This document shows positions 18,180 to 27,238 of a stretch of DNA of 64,000 nt, in pieces (positions within the stretch are counted from its first letter, which is position 1; each line of letters begins with the position of its first letter). The translations under genes were made by a program, and so were the position numbers. Source of the stretch: JAGOPY01 sp964619555 (GTDB lineage: Bacteria; Bacteroidota; Bacteroidia; Bacteroidales; JAGOPY01); assembly GCA_964619555.1 (NCBI GenBank), contig CAZUDV010000012.1, positions 62,001 to 126,000 on the forward strand, written 5' to 3'. The notes under the pieces are model-generated. The model saw only the letters and a program-made list of their open reading frames with translations, was not told the origin of the DNA and did not search any database.

Positions 18180-19616
18180 ATGAAAAAGATTTTATTTCTC
18201 GCCTTAATGGCATCCGTAACCGTTCTTATATCCTGCAACAAGGATGAAGACCCGGTTAAAATTCCCCAAGTAACTGCGCCATCCAACCAGACTGTCGAAT
18301 CCGGATCGGAAATCGACCTTTCATTCACTTTCAACGCTGAAGGAGGATTTGCTTCCTCATCGGTTACCGCCACCAATGGTACGGCAGTGATCAAAACTGA
18401 CGGCACTGGAGGTGCCACGTCCGGTACGATTGTGGTGACATTCACCGGTGGTGCCCAAACAGGTGCAGGAAGCGCCGTTCTGACCGTGACGGACAAAGAA
18501 AACCAATCCTCTTCCGCCACTGCCGTTTTAAGTGTGAACGAAGAAGCTGCCGTTATTACTGTCGCTTCTAATATTACTGAAAATACAACCTGGGAAACGG
18601 GCAAGGTTTATATCCTCGAAAGCCGGATCGCTGTGGTCAGCGGGGTTACCCTTACGATTCAGAAAGGTGTGGTTGTCAAAGGCCAGGCCGGTACAGGCGC
18701 CAATGCTACGGCATTGCTGATTGCCAGGGGAGGAATACTGATGGCGGAAGGCACTGCCGATTCACCGATCATTTTCACTTCGGTTGCCGACGAAATTGTC
18801 CCCGGAGAAATTGCCAGCCCCAATCTCGATCCCACTCTCAACGGTCTTTGGGGAGGCCTCCTCATCCTCGGGAATGCCCCGATATCTGCCGATGCCGCTT
18901 CGGTGCAGATCGAAGGGATACCGGCATCCGACCAGAATGGGCTCTATGGCGGGGATAATGCGGCCGACAACTCGGGCGTGATCCGCTATGTTTCCATCCG
19001 CCACGGCGGAGCCAACATCGGCGAAGGCAATGAGATCAACGGCCTTACACTCGGTGGGGTCGGCTCGGGCACCATCATTGAAAACATTGAGATCGTGGCC
19101 AACCAGGATGACGGAATAGAGTGGTTCGGCGGAACAGTGAGCGTTAAAAATGCCATCATCTGGAATGCCGGCGATGATGCAGTCGATACGGACCAATCGT
19201 GGGGAGGAACCCTGGATAACTTCGCCGTGATCAATGCCGGTGACGAATGCTTTGAACTCGACGGACCTGAAGGTTCCATGACCGCCGGCCATATCCTGAA
19301 GAACGGCTCCGTCAGCGCTCTCAATGCTGACGGACTGGTAGACCTGGACGACAACTCCATTGTCGAGATGACTGCCATCTATTTCTTCAATGTGTCGGAA
19401 GGACAGGATTTCGACCTGAATCCTGCCGACCTGGTTGCTTCGAACCTCCAGGCTACTTTACCGGATGGAGCCGACGTGACAGCTTACTTCAAAGGCGGTT
19501 CTGATTCTTATGTGACCCTGGTCGCTGCCGGCGCCAACACCGTGGGAGCCGATCTGAGTAAACTGGATGACTGGTCCTGGGCTTCGGTTGCCGGTGCATT
19601 GGCTGATTTTAAATAA
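18180..19616 (+). CDS. Surface lipoprotein with parallel beta-helix domain, partner of the TonB receptor
   Basis: A 478-residue lipoprotein (lipobox ISC, Cys19, then NKDEDP, an export-signal-like acidic stretch). An Ig-like N-terminal region (about 25-120, Thr/Ser/Gly-rich) is followed by a right-handed beta-helix-like domain: 'GVTLTIQKGVVVKGQ', 'ADSPIIFTS', 'GLWGGLLILGNAPI', 'SGVIRYVSIRHGG', 'DDGIEWFGGTVSVKNAIIWNAGDDAVDTD'. The family is common in Bacteroidota and often misnamed 'multidrug transporter'; nothing here suggests transport. It lies 83 bases upstream of a TonB-dependent receptor in the same orientation, which suggests a ligand-binding role for that receptor, as SusD serves SusC. 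A near-match -7 box (TTTCTTTG, 18140-18147) lies upstream. Confidence 0.8.
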   Translation: MKKILFLALMASVTVLISCNKDEDPVKIPQVTAPSNQTVESGSEIDLSFTFNAEGGFASSSVTATNGTAVIKTDGTGGATSGTIVVTFTGGAQTGAGSAVLTVTDKENQSSSATAVLSVNEEAAVITVASNITENTTWETGKVYILESRIAVVSGVTLTIQKGVVVKGQAGTGANATALLIARGGILMAEGTADSPIIFTSVADEIVPGEIASPNLDPTLNGLWGGLLILGNAPISADAASVQIEGIPASDQNGLYGGDNAADNSGVIRYVSIRHGGANIGEGNEINGLTLGGVGSGTIIENIEIVANQDDGIEWFGGTVSVKNAIIWNAGDDAVDTDQSWGGTLDNFAVINAGDECFELDGPEGSMTAGHILKNGSVSALNADGLVDLDDNSIVEMTAIYFFNVSEGQDFDLNPADLVASNLQATLPDGADVTAYFKGGSDSYVTLVAAGANTVGADLSKLDDWSWASVAGALADFK

Positions 19617-19645
19617 TAATGCCCTGTCTTAAATAGGATAGTTTG

Positions 19646-19675
19646 GATCTCGCAGGTTTGACCGCCTGCGAGATC
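19646..19675. repeat. Perfect 11-bp-stem hairpin between lipoprotein and receptor genes
   Basis: GATCTCGCAGG (19646-19656) pairs exactly with CCTGCGAGATC (19665-19675). There is no T-run after it, so it is not a textbook intrinsic terminator. Its half-unit matches the palindrome at 107-157. Placed between two co-oriented genes it could lower receptor expression relative to the lipoprotein or protect the upstream mRNA end. Confidence 0.8.
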
Positions 19676-19699
19676 ATTCATTTAAGCCGAAGTAAAATT

Positions 19700-22594
19700 A
19701 TGCATTTGAAAATTCTCAGCCTGTTTATAGTTTTTTATTTTTCCATTCAGTTGATATCAGCCCAGACCGGCATCATCAGAGGAACGGTTTTTGACGACGG
19801 GACCGGTGAATCATTGCCGGGTGTATCCGTCCTGCTGGAAGGGACCACAGAGGGAACCATGACGGATTTCGACGGAAAGTTCAACCTTAGCGTTGCACCT
19901 GGCAATTACACGGTCAGGTTTTCTTTTATATCATATGAAACCCTTTATATTAGGGAATTGGAAGTGAAAGCCGGGGAGGTCAGCCTCCTGGATAACATCC
20001 GGATGAAAGAGGTCAGCATAGAATTATCGGAAGTGGTGATTACAGCCGATATGGTACGTAACTCTGAAGCCGCCCTTTTGACTATGAAACAGAAATCCGC
20101 CAATGTGATCGATGGTATTTCCGCGGCAGGTTTCCGGAAAATAGGAGATTCCGATGCGGCATCTTCCATGAAACGGGTTACCGGCGTATCGGTGGAAGGG
20201 GGCAAATACGTCTATGTGAGAGGCCTGGGCGACCGTTATACGAAGACGATCCTCAATGGAATGGATATCCCGGGACTTGACCCGGACAGAAACACCTTGC
20301 AGATGGATATCTTCCCTACCAATGTGATTGATAATATCCTGGTTATTAAATCTTTCACTGCTGATTTGTCAGCTGATTTCACAGGAGGGGTGATCGATAT
20401 TTCCACCAGGGATTTCCCGGATGAAAAGACATTCAATCTGTCTGCCGGCCTGGGTTACAATCCTTCCATGCATTTTAATCCGGACTTCCTTTATTATGAG
20501 GGAGGAAAAACCGACTGGCTGGGCTTTGACGATGGTACCCGCGACATCCCGGCCACCGAAAACATACCCCAGTTCTCCGAAGTGGTTGGTGATCCGGATG
20601 GAGAAAAGGGACTGCGCTACAGGGAAATCCTTGAGAGTTTCAATCCAACCCTTTCGGCCAGCCGGAAGAACAGCTTGATGGATTATAATTTTGGCGCTTC
20701 CATCGGTAACCAGATCGTGCGGGAAAAGGTCACCTGGGGTTACCATGTTTCAGGTTCCTATAAATACAGTACCGAATATTATTCTGACGCGGAATACGGT
20801 CGGTATGGTTTGTCCAGCGATCCGGATGTTAATGAAATGGAAATGCGGGAATACCAGACCGGCGATATGGGGATCAGCAGTGTTTTAATGGGAGGAATGG
20901 CCGGACTGGCCATGAAAACAGAGCATTCCAAATTGCGTCTGAGTCTTATTTATCTTCAGAACGGAGAATCGAAAGCAGGTATTTTCGATTATTCCAATAG
21001 TGACCAGGGAGCTATCTTCCATGGAATACAACATAACCTGGAATACAGCCAGAGATCGCTCCTGAATTTGATCCTGAACGGCAAGCATTTCTTAAGGGGA
21101 AATTCCTGGACCGTGGAATGGAAGATTTCACCTACGGTATCGAAAATTGAAGATCCGGACATCCGCTTTACCCGCTATGAAATTCGTGACGATGCCTTTA
21201 TGATTGGAACTGAATCCGGCTTTCCCGAAAGGATCTGGCGTGATCTGGATGAAAGAAACCTGGCCGGGATCCTTCATATTGAGAGAGAGTTTAATGTCAG
21301 GGGTGAAAAAGCGGCTGTGAAATTCGGCGGTGCGGTGACTTATAAGGAAAGGGACTATGTGATCCGGAATTATCAGCTGAATATCCGGAATATTCCCCTG
21401 ACCGGGAATCCCGACGAATTGTTTTATGAGGAAAACCTTTGGCCTTACCAGGGAAATGCTGCCCGGGGAACCACTTTTGAATCGCCTTTCGTGCCGGTAA
21501 ACCCGAATCAGTTCAATGCGGATAATCTGAATACCGGCCTGTTCGTATCAGCTGAACTCAGCCCCTTGAACCGCCTTAAACTCATTGCCGGCCTTCGTGT
21601 TGAAAAGTTCCTGCAGCACTATACCGGCCAGGACCAGCTCGGTTATAACATTCTCGACGAGGCTGAGGTGCTGGATGACCTGGATCTCTTTCCCTCTGTC
21701 AACCTGATATACAGCATTAATGATAAGCAAAACCTGAGGCTGAGCTATGCAAAGACAATTGCCCGGCCTTCCTTTAAAGAGCTGTCTTACGCGGAGATCT
21801 TCGATCCCATAACCGGCCGGGTATTTATCGGTGGCCTGTTCCGCGATGCCAACGATGTGAGCGGGATCGTATACTGGGAAGGAAACCTGGTGAGTACTGA
21901 TATCCAGAATATTGACCTTAGATGGGAGTGGTTCGGGAAAAACGGCCAGACCGTTTCGGTGGGAGCGTTTTACAAGTATTTTACCAGGCTGATAGAAATA
22001 GTTCAGTATGCCACCCAAACCGGTGCCTTCCAGCCCAGGAACGTGGGTGACGGTCAGGTAGCAGGTGCAGAGCTGGAGGTAAGGCAGAACCTTGGAATAA
22101 TTGCCACGGGACTGGACCGGATCAGTTTTATTGCCAATGTCACATGGACCTATTCCCGCATTGAACTCAGCAAGACGGAGTATGAATCCAGGAAAGAAAA
22201 TGCGCGTACCGGGCAGACTGTGGAAAAATACCGTAATATGGCCGGACAATCCCCGTTTCTTGTCAATGCCGGTATAGCGTACGATGGCGCTGAAAAAGGA
22301 TTCCTGGAAGGTTTTGAAGCCGGCCTGTATTACAATGTGCAGGGCAGGACCCTGGAAGTTGTCGGTATTGTCGACCGGCCGGATATTTATACCCTTCCTT
22401 TCCATAGCCTGAACCTTAATATCAATAAGTCCTTTGGCGAAAGCAGGCGATTTCAGATTGGCCTGAAAGTTGATAATATACTCAATGAAAGCAGGGAATC
22501 GGTTTTCAGTTCGTATGAAGCAGAAGATCAATATTATACAAGATTACATCAAGGCCCTTCGGTCCAATTGCGGCTGGGGTATAAAATCTTCTGA
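19700..22594 (+). CDS. TonB-dependent outer-membrane receptor
   Basis: A 964-residue outer-membrane protein. The ATG at 19700 is chosen over an in-frame start at 19643 because the latter would translate through the hairpin at 19646-19675 and because MHLKILSLFIVFYF begins a normal signal peptide (cleavage near ISAQ). Domains: carboxypeptidase-regulatory-like (about 25-105, 'IRGTVFDDGTGESLPGVSV'), plug (about 115-245: 'MKRVTGVSVEGGKYVYVRGL', 'TKTILNGMDIPGLDP', 'FTGGVIDISTRDFP'), then a barrel with 'LRLSYAKTIARPSFKELS' and a C-terminal 'LRLGYKIF' strand. TonB receptors import a scarce ligand; the substrate is not indicated, although the paired lipoprotein suggests a binding partner. It is not of the SusC subfamily. 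Confidence 0.93.
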   Translation: MHLKILSLFIVFYFSIQLISAQTGIIRGTVFDDGTGESLPGVSVLLEGTTEGTMTDFDGKFNLSVAPGNYTVRFSFISYETLYIRELEVKAGEVSLLDNIRMKEVSIELSEVVITADMVRNSEAALLTMKQKSANVIDGISAAGFRKIGDSDAASSMKRVTGVSVEGGKYVYVRGLGDRYTKTILNGMDIPGLDPDRNTLQMDIFPTNVIDNILVIKSFTADLSADFTGGVIDISTRDFPDEKTFNLSAGLGYNPSMHFNPDFLYYEGGKTDWLGFDDGTRDIPATENIPQFSEVVGDPDGEKGLRYREILESFNPTLSASRKNSLMDYNFGASIGNQIVREKVTWGYHVSGSYKYSTEYYSDAEYGRYGLSSDPDVNEMEMREYQTGDMGISSVLMGGMAGLAMKTEHSKLRLSLIYLQNGESKAGIFDYSNSDQGAIFHGIQHNLEYSQRSLLNLILNGKHFLRGNSWTVEWKISPTVSKIEDPDIRFTRYEIRDDAFMIGTESGFPERIWRDLDERNLAGILHIEREFNVRGEKAAVKFGGAVTYKERDYVIRNYQLNIRNIPLTGNPDELFYEENLWPYQGNAARGTTFESPFVPVNPNQFNADNLNTGLFVSAELSPLNRLKLIAGLRVEKFLQHYTGQDQLGYNILDEAEVLDDLDLFPSVNLIYSINDKQNLRLSYAKTIARPSFKELSYAEIFDPITGRVFIGGLFRDANDVSGIVYWEGNLVSTDIQNIDLRWEWFGKNGQTVSVGAFYKYFTRLIEIVQYATQTGAFQPRNVGDGQVAGAELEVRQNLGIIATGLDRISFIANVTWTYSRIELSKTEYESRKENARTGQTVEKYRNMAGQSPFLVNAGIAYDGAEKGFLEGFEAGLYYNVQGRTLEVVGIVDRPDIYTLPFHSLNLNINKSFGESRRFQIGLKVDNILNESRESVFSSYEAEDQYYTRLHQGPSVQLRLGYKIF

Positions 22595-22611
22595 TCAGCA
22601 AATAAATAATG

Positions 22612-22619
22612 TAAATTTG
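22612..22619 (+). promoter_or_regulatory. -7 promoter box (TAAATTTG)
   Basis: An exact TAnnTTTG match 21 bases before the ATG at 22641, located just after the receptor stop codon. It allows independent expression of the MORN-repeat gene. Confidence 0.5.
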
Positions 22620-22640
22620 TCTTTAGCCAGATCAAACTTT

Positions 22641-23102
22641 ATGAAAAAGATCATCATCCTTATTGCTCTGATTTTATTCGGGTACCCGTTACTTGCGCAA
22701 AAACTGGAACAGATCGACGGGTTATATTACAAGAAGGGAATGCTTTATACGGGTACCCACCTGGAATATTTTGCCGACGGCCGGTTATCGATGGAGTTGA
22801 ACATTCGCAACGGGCAGGAACACGGCATGATGGAAATGTATTTTGAATCAGGAATTAAAAAGGAGCACCGGGAATATAATAACGGGAAGAAAAACGGAAC
22901 CTGGACTACCTGGGCGGAAAACGGTACCAAAGTGGCTGAAGCTTCGTATCTCGACGATGTCAAGAATGGTCCGTGGTACGTCTGGAGTGATAAAGGGGTT
23001 ATGTTGTATGAAATGCATTATACAGACGGGAAGAAAACGGGGACATGGCGGCAGTGGGATGAGACCGAAAAGCTGATCTCCGAAAGAGATTTCCAGGAAT
23101 GA
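22641..23102 (+). CDS. Exported MORN-repeat protein
   Basis: A 153-residue protein with a signal peptide (MKKIIILIALILFGYPLLAQ) followed by about five repeats of roughly 22 residues of the MORN_2/YwqK type, with recurring 'G…Y…G…..E' and 'NGKKNGTWTTW', 'KNGPWYVWSDKG', 'DGKKTGTWRQWDE'. Such proteins are widespread in Bacteroidota; database names such as 'toxin-antitoxin system YwqK family antitoxin' are not supported by any neighbour here. The ATG at 22641 is preferred because the longer reading frame overlaps the end of the receptor gene. A strong hairpin follows the stop codon directly. Confidence 0.8.
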   Translation: MKKIIILIALILFGYPLLAQKLEQIDGLYYKKGMLYTGTHLEYFADGRLSMELNIRNGQEHGMMEMYFESGIKKEHREYNNGKKNGTWTTWAENGTKVAEASYLDDVKNGPWYVWSDKGVMLYEMHYTDGKKTGTWRQWDETEKLISERDFQE

Positions 23103-23130
23103 AAAAGCCGGCCTGCTAGGACCGGCTTTT
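23103..23130. terminator. Bidirectional hairpin terminator
   Basis: AAAAGCCGG (23103-23111) pairs with CCGGCTTTT (23122-23130), directly after the TGA at 23100-23102 and 22 bases from the stop of the convergent gene at 23153. Confidence 0.88.
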
Positions 23131-23152
23131 CAACCAGAAACCGTTATAAACA

Positions 23153-23497
23153 TTATTTGTTATCGAGTTTTACCTCAAGCACTTCATTTTCTTCCGGAAG
23201 AAGTTCGATATTTTCAACCAGGCTGTTCTTGTAAGAAATCATGGATAAAACAAGGTTGTAGGTCCCGGGCTTGATGTCTTCAATTTTGAAGTTTCCGTCC
23301 AGATCCGTATAAACCCTGGTTTCCGTTCCTTCAATCGAAACAGCAACGCCGGCCAGTGTTTCACCGGAATTCAGGTCAACCACTTTCCCGCTGACCGTTG
23401 ACGATTTGGCAGCAATAGGGGCACCATCGCCCGATGACATCGCATTTAAGGCCAATCCAAGAGAAAATATCGATAATAGGATCGTCAGTTTTTTCAT
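23153..23497 (-). CDS. Small exported carboxypeptidase-regulatory-like domain protein
   Basis: A 114-residue protein: signal peptide (MKKLTILLSIFSLGLALNAM) and a single domain of about 80 residues, 'VSGKVVDLNSGETLAGVAVSIEGTETRVYTDLDG', 'FKIEDIKPGTYNLVLSMISY'. This fold is the N-terminal extension of SusC-type receptors but here stands alone. Its role is unknown; stand-alone forms are thought to be structural or adaptor modules. No receptor gene adjoins it in the same orientation. It shares the terminator at 23103-23130 with the convergent MORN-repeat gene. Confidence 0.82.
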   Translation of the reverse strand: MKKLTILLSIFSLGLALNAMSSGDGAPIAAKSSTVSGKVVDLNSGETLAGVAVSIEGTETRVYTDLDGNFKIEDIKPGTYNLVLSMISYKNSLVENIELLPEENEVLEVKLDNK

Positions 23498-23604
23498 GGG
23501 TTTTATTTTGATACAAAAATATTCCCCGGCTATTAAGCCCAGATTATGGTAATATTACCAAAATGTTAAGATTTATTCGCCATCAGGAATCCCAGATATC
23601 CTGT

Positions 23605-23639
23605 TTTGAATCCTAAATCGGCGAAATCTGTTATTTTTG
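23605..23639 (+). promoter_or_regulatory. Promoter (TTTG-N23-TATTTTTG) of the DUF454 gene
   Basis: TATTTTTG at 23632-23639 is an exact -7 match, with a TTTG at 23605-23608 upstream. The spacing of 23 bases is slightly longer than usual. The ATG is at 23686. Confidence 0.5.
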
Positions 23640-23685
23640 CTGCAAGCCGTTCAGGCCGTTTTACTAATGGAACGAATCATTTTTC

Positions 23686-24075
23686 ATGATGTTTAAGAAG
23701 ATCATACTGGTTTTCCTGGGGAGTGCCTCTCTTGTCGTAGGCGTCCTGGCGGCTTTTATACCGGGTCTTCCGACAACCCCTTTCCTGCTGCTGGCAGCCT
23801 GGCTATACCTGAAAAGCTCCAAGCGGCTTCATGAAAAACTGCTCAGGAATAAATTCCTTGGAGGATTCATAAGGGATTTCCATGAAAACAAAGGCATGAA
23901 AAAGCGGATCAAGATCCAGGCGATCGGTACGATGTGGATTATGGTTCTCATCTCCAGTATTTTTATGATCGAAATTCTGGGACTGAAGATCATTGTGATC
24001 ATGCTTGGCGTCATCGGAACGGTTGTGATGGGCTTCATCGTTCCGACCACTGACGAGGTGAATAAAAAAAAATGA
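23686..24075 (+). CDS. ybaN: YbaN-family (DUF454) inner-membrane protein
   Basis: A 129-residue membrane protein with the family signature 'GVLAAFIPGLPTTPFLLLAAWLYLKSSKRLHEKLL' in the first 55 residues, including the helix-breaking 'PGLPTTPF', then 'FHENKGMKKRIKIQA' and two more helices ('IMVLISSIFMI', 'IIVIMLGVIGTVVMGF'). DUF454 proteins are small inner-membrane proteins of unknown function. Two adjacent ATGs (23686, 23689) are possible starts. The gene is alone, with its own promoter, and converges on the DUF5916 gene. Confidence 0.88.
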   Translation: MMFKKIILVFLGSASLVVGVLAAFIPGLPTTPFLLLAAWLYLKSSKRLHEKLLRNKFLGGFIRDFHENKGMKKRIKIQAIGTMWIMVLISSIFMIEILGLKIIVIMLGVIGTVVMGFIVPTTDEVNKKK

Positions 24076-24133
24076 ATAGTTGTCAGAGATAAGCCTGGTT
24101 GAGCTGATGTCTGCAAAGTTCCCCTTCGTGGTT

Positions 24134-26572
24134 CTAAGATTTTTTTAATTTCTTGAAATACTGGTAGTCCAGGTAATACAGAATTTTAAGGGAAATGAGA
24201 TTGGATGCCGGGGCCTCCAGGGTGTTGGCAAATTCCCTGAAATAACCATCGGAGGGAAGCCCTTCATTGGTATATATGGCATTTTTCCAGGCAAGCACAA
24301 GTTCGCTTCCGGGAGCAAAAAGCCAGGTAAAGTAAGTGTCGATATTGAATGCATTATAAAGGAAATCTTCATCTCCCTGGTAATCGTCCGGAGTAAGACT
24401 GCCATCCTTTTCCAGATCATAGAACTGGTCGTAATCGGCGGTGAAATAATAATACCGGAGGCGAAAATTAAAACTGAATTTTGGATTGATGGTGTAATTG
24501 ATATTCAGCGTGGTGGTGATGTTTTCCAGGTCGCGTTTGCCGAAAATGATCTTCGGTGCGCCCAGGTAAAGGCTGTCCGTAACATATCCCAGGTCGTTGA
24601 GATTACGGCTGTAAGTAGCCGACAGGACCATGAACAGGTGATCATTGACCTTGTACCGAGGCCCTAATCGAAGATAGTAACCCAGCTGGTCATAGTCAGA
24701 TGACCAGGAAATCCCCGGCATGACGTCCACTATGAAGGTTTTGTTGTAGTCAGGGGAATAGAAAGCGTTGATGGAGTAGTAGGGAGGCCATTTTACAAAC
24801 CAGCCTTCCGTCCTGGGTTCGAAATAATCCCGCTGTTCAACCGGAATCAGGCTGGCTTCCAATCCTACCGTCAAGCGATTTTTAAATTGGGTGCGGTTCT
24901 CAAAATAGATGTCGAAACTGGTGAATTCACGGGGCGCATATAGTTGGTCATATTCCACTTCGATCTCATTGTGCATATCCAGGATTTTCCAGAATGGGTC
25001 ATAAATATCGTAACTGAAATAGGCGCCGTTCTCAAATTCATTGTTGGATTCCAGGTACCCGAGGTCATTAGGATCATAGGTGTCGGACATCATCTGCTGG
25101 TAAATCCCGTAATTGGCGTTGCCGCTGATTTTTTCAACGGACCATTCATACAGGAAACCCAGGCCGGGCGATTGGTCCGGGTAGTATTTCTGGGAGACAT
25201 TCGCCATCCCTGAAACCGAGAACATGTTCCGCCGGTCTTTAAAACTCATTTCGGTTCCGGTAACATTGGCGCAATATTCCTCCGTGCCGCGGTAAACATT
25301 AGTGTTGTATAGGCTGATGTAAGAGTTGTTGGGGAGCGACTGATCCGCCACCAGCATGCTGTAATTGGTGAACGGCTGGGTCATGATTTCCTGTGAGATT
25401 CCATTTGAGTCCTTTACGGTGGCGTAAGATGGGGCAGTGAATGAATTGAACAGCCCCAGGCCGGTTCCTCCGGATGTCCTGCCCGATAACTTGGTTGCGT
25501 TCAGCAGCCTGGTTTGCTCCGGATTATCGATAATATCTTCCGGTGGATAATTTTCCCGGATTTCATCATACTTCAGCGGCTTTGACCCGACCCGCCTGGA
25601 ATAGAAAACCTCCCCGCGGCTGAACAACTCGACGCCTTCGGTGAAGAACTGCCTTTTTTCGCTGTAATAGGTCTCAAACGGCCCGAGGTTCACCACTTGG
25701 TCATCCGAAGGCACCTGGCTGAAATCGGGGATCAGGGTCATATCAAGGGTGAAGCTTTCATTGATGCCGTACTTGAGGTCAAGCCCGCCGTTGAATTTCC
25801 AGTCCCATTGCTGATTCCCTGGTTCCTTGAGAACCGAAGCGGAGAGATACGGTTCGAAGGAGAGGCGCAAAGGGGGCCTGATTTGTTCGATCCCTTTCAA
25901 AAGCCCCGCCTGGTTGATATATCCTTCGATCTTTTTATCCACGAAGTTCCAGGTCGAGATTTCCCGTATCCGCCTGATCTCCCTGGCAATGTTCATGCCC
26001 CACAACTGTTCTTCCTCCATTGGAAAACGCAGTGCCGACCAGGGGATCTCCATCTCGGCTGCCCAACCTTCGTCAGTGATTTCAACCTGGCTCTTCCATA
26101 CGGCATCCCATGAACGGTCTTCACCCGTGGAAAATGTCTTTATATCAGCCTGCACACCGGATGCGTAAAGGAAGAAATCGAAACTGTTCAGTCCGTCGTT
26201 ATAGGGAGAGATGCTGATCATAATGGCATCGCTGTTGAGATCCTCCGAATCCCTGGCCCCTAGTTCCCGCATGATCTTTTCCGGTTCGGCATCCAGCATC
26301 ATTGCAGCAATGTAAATGGCAAAATCATCGTAAATAAACTTTACGGTAGTCTGAAAAGCAGGGGCGAGACCGTTATATGGCTCATGCTGCACAAAATCAG
26401 TGGCGGGTTCCGCCTTCTGCCAGATCATGTCATCCAGTCTTCCGTCAATTTTTGGTTTGTCATCTATTCTTACAGCCCGCACCTCTTTTTTCTGATCATC
26501 CTGGGAAATGGCCGGTAAAGTGAAAAGGATGAGCAGGAGGATCAGTAGCCGGTATTTTCGGAAGGATATCAA
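24134..26572 (-). CDS. DUF5916 outer-membrane protein with CBM9-like domain, TTG start
   Basis: An 812-residue outer-membrane protein. Signal peptide (…LLILLLILFTLPAISQ), then a CBM9-like domain (about 30-230: 'KIDGRLDDMIWQKAEPATDF', 'TTVKFIYDDFAIYIAAMMLD', 'NSDAIMISISPYNDGLNSFDFFLYASGVQAD'), then a large barrel (about 240-812: 'LDLKYGINESFTLDMTLIPDFSQV', 'EKRQFFTEG', many aromatic beta-strands). The family is conserved in Bacteroidota; its ligand and function are not established. No ATG precedes the signal peptide in frame, so translation most likely starts at the TTG at 26572. It is monocistronic. Confidence 0.87.
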   Translation of the reverse strand: MISFRKYRLLILLLILFTLPAISQDDQKKEVRAVRIDDKPKIDGRLDDMIWQKAEPATDFVQHEPYNGLAPAFQTTVKFIYDDFAIYIAAMMLDAEPEKIMRELGARDSEDLNSDAIMISISPYNDGLNSFDFFLYASGVQADIKTFSTGEDRSWDAVWKSQVEITDEGWAAEMEIPWSALRFPMEEEQLWGMNIAREIRRIREISTWNFVDKKIEGYINQAGLLKGIEQIRPPLRLSFEPYLSASVLKEPGNQQWDWKFNGGLDLKYGINESFTLDMTLIPDFSQVPSDDQVVNLGPFETYYSEKRQFFTEGVELFSRGEVFYSRRVGSKPLKYDEIRENYPPEDIIDNPEQTRLLNATKLSGRTSGGTGLGLFNSFTAPSYATVKDSNGISQEIMTQPFTNYSMLVADQSLPNNSYISLYNTNVYRGTEEYCANVTGTEMSFKDRRNMFSVSGMANVSQKYYPDQSPGLGFLYEWSVEKISGNANYGIYQQMMSDTYDPNDLGYLESNNEFENGAYFSYDIYDPFWKILDMHNEIEVEYDQLYAPREFTSFDIYFENRTQFKNRLTVGLEASLIPVEQRDYFEPRTEGWFVKWPPYYSINAFYSPDYNKTFIVDVMPGISWSSDYDQLGYYLRLGPRYKVNDHLFMVLSATYSRNLNDLGYVTDSLYLGAPKIIFGKRDLENITTTLNINYTINPKFSFNFRLRYYYFTADYDQFYDLEKDGSLTPDDYQGDEDFLYNAFNIDTYFTWLFAPGSELVLAWKNAIYTNEGLPSDGYFREFANTLEAPASNLISLKILYYLDYQYFKKLKKS

Positions 26573-26704
26573 TGTATTAAAAGGTTTGGTCCGATCTAAA
26601 TTCCTGTGCGAATTTAGAAGAAGATTCTCAAGTAAAATTCAATTACTGAACTTTTATTCGATTGTATTGTTTATCACGGCAGTATTTGATTAAAATGGAA
26701 CCCA

Positions 26705-27178
26705 ATGAAAAATACCTTTTTGTTAAACCTCGCCTTGTTTTTTTCTGTCCTTTCATCCTCCGCACAAGGTATTTCCGGCAGCCAGAATGATGTCATGAAG
26801 GAGGACCAGAGCCGGTACCATTTCGCCGCTACGGTCGATTCTATTTCAAAAGCAGCGGTCAGCAAGGGTTGGAAGGTCACGATGGTGCATGATCTGCAGG
26901 AAACTATGAGAAAGAATGGAAAAGAAGTAAAGCCGGTGAAAGTGATGGAGATCTGCAACCCGGGCCTGGCTTACCAGATCCTTTCAAGGGATGATCTCCG
27001 GGATGTCTCTGCCATGCTGCCGTGCCGGATATCCGTGTACGAGAAAGCCGACGGGCTGACGTATGTTTCCAGGATGAACGCCCCTTCCTTTGCAGGAATG
27101 TTTGAGCCCGAAGCCGCTGAAACGATCCGGCAGGCTTTCAATGAAGCTGAAGGGTTCATTAAAAGTGTCGTTTATTAA
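26705..27178 (+). CDS. DUF302-family exported protein
   Basis: A 157-residue protein with a signal peptide (cleavage near SSAQG) and a DUF302 domain: 'SISKAAVSKGWKVTMVHDLQETM', 'VKVMEICNPGLAYQILSRDDLRDVSAMLPCRISVYEKADG', 'YVSRMNAP'. The pattern of a 'eiCNP' segment and an 'mLPCri.VYe' strand is characteristic of the family, whose biochemical role is unknown; two Cys residues sit in these motifs. It lies 60 bases before a small outer-membrane gene in the same orientation, but that gene has its own -7 box. Confidence 0.85.
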   Translation: MKNTFLLNLALFFSVLSSSAQGISGSQNDVMKEDQSRYHFAATVDSISKAAVSKGWKVTMVHDLQETMRKNGKEVKPVKVMEICNPGLAYQILSRDDLRDVSAMLPCRISVYEKADGLTYVSRMNAPSFAGMFEPEAAETIRQAFNEAEGFIKSVVY

Positions 27179-27203
27179 TCCTGCCAGGGATATTTTTTTC
27201 GGA

Positions 27204-27232
27204 TTTGCCGATGATAATAATCTTTATTTTTG
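27204..27232 (+). promoter_or_regulatory. Promoter (TTTG-N17-TATTTTTG) giving a nearly leaderless mRNA
   Basis: TATTTTTG (27225-27232) is an exact -7 box and TTTG (27204-27207) a -33 element. The ATG at 27239 is only 6 bases after the box, so the transcript probably begins at or next to the start codon. Confidence 0.6.
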
Positions 27233-27238
27233 CACAGG

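Noticed and set aside
18180..19616. Multidrug transporter, a name often attached to this family
   Set aside because: The protein is a lipoprotein with a beta-helix and no membrane helices apart from the signal peptide.
22641..23102. YwqK-type antitoxin annotation for the MORN-repeat gene
   Set aside because: There is no toxin-like neighbour, and the protein has a signal peptide.
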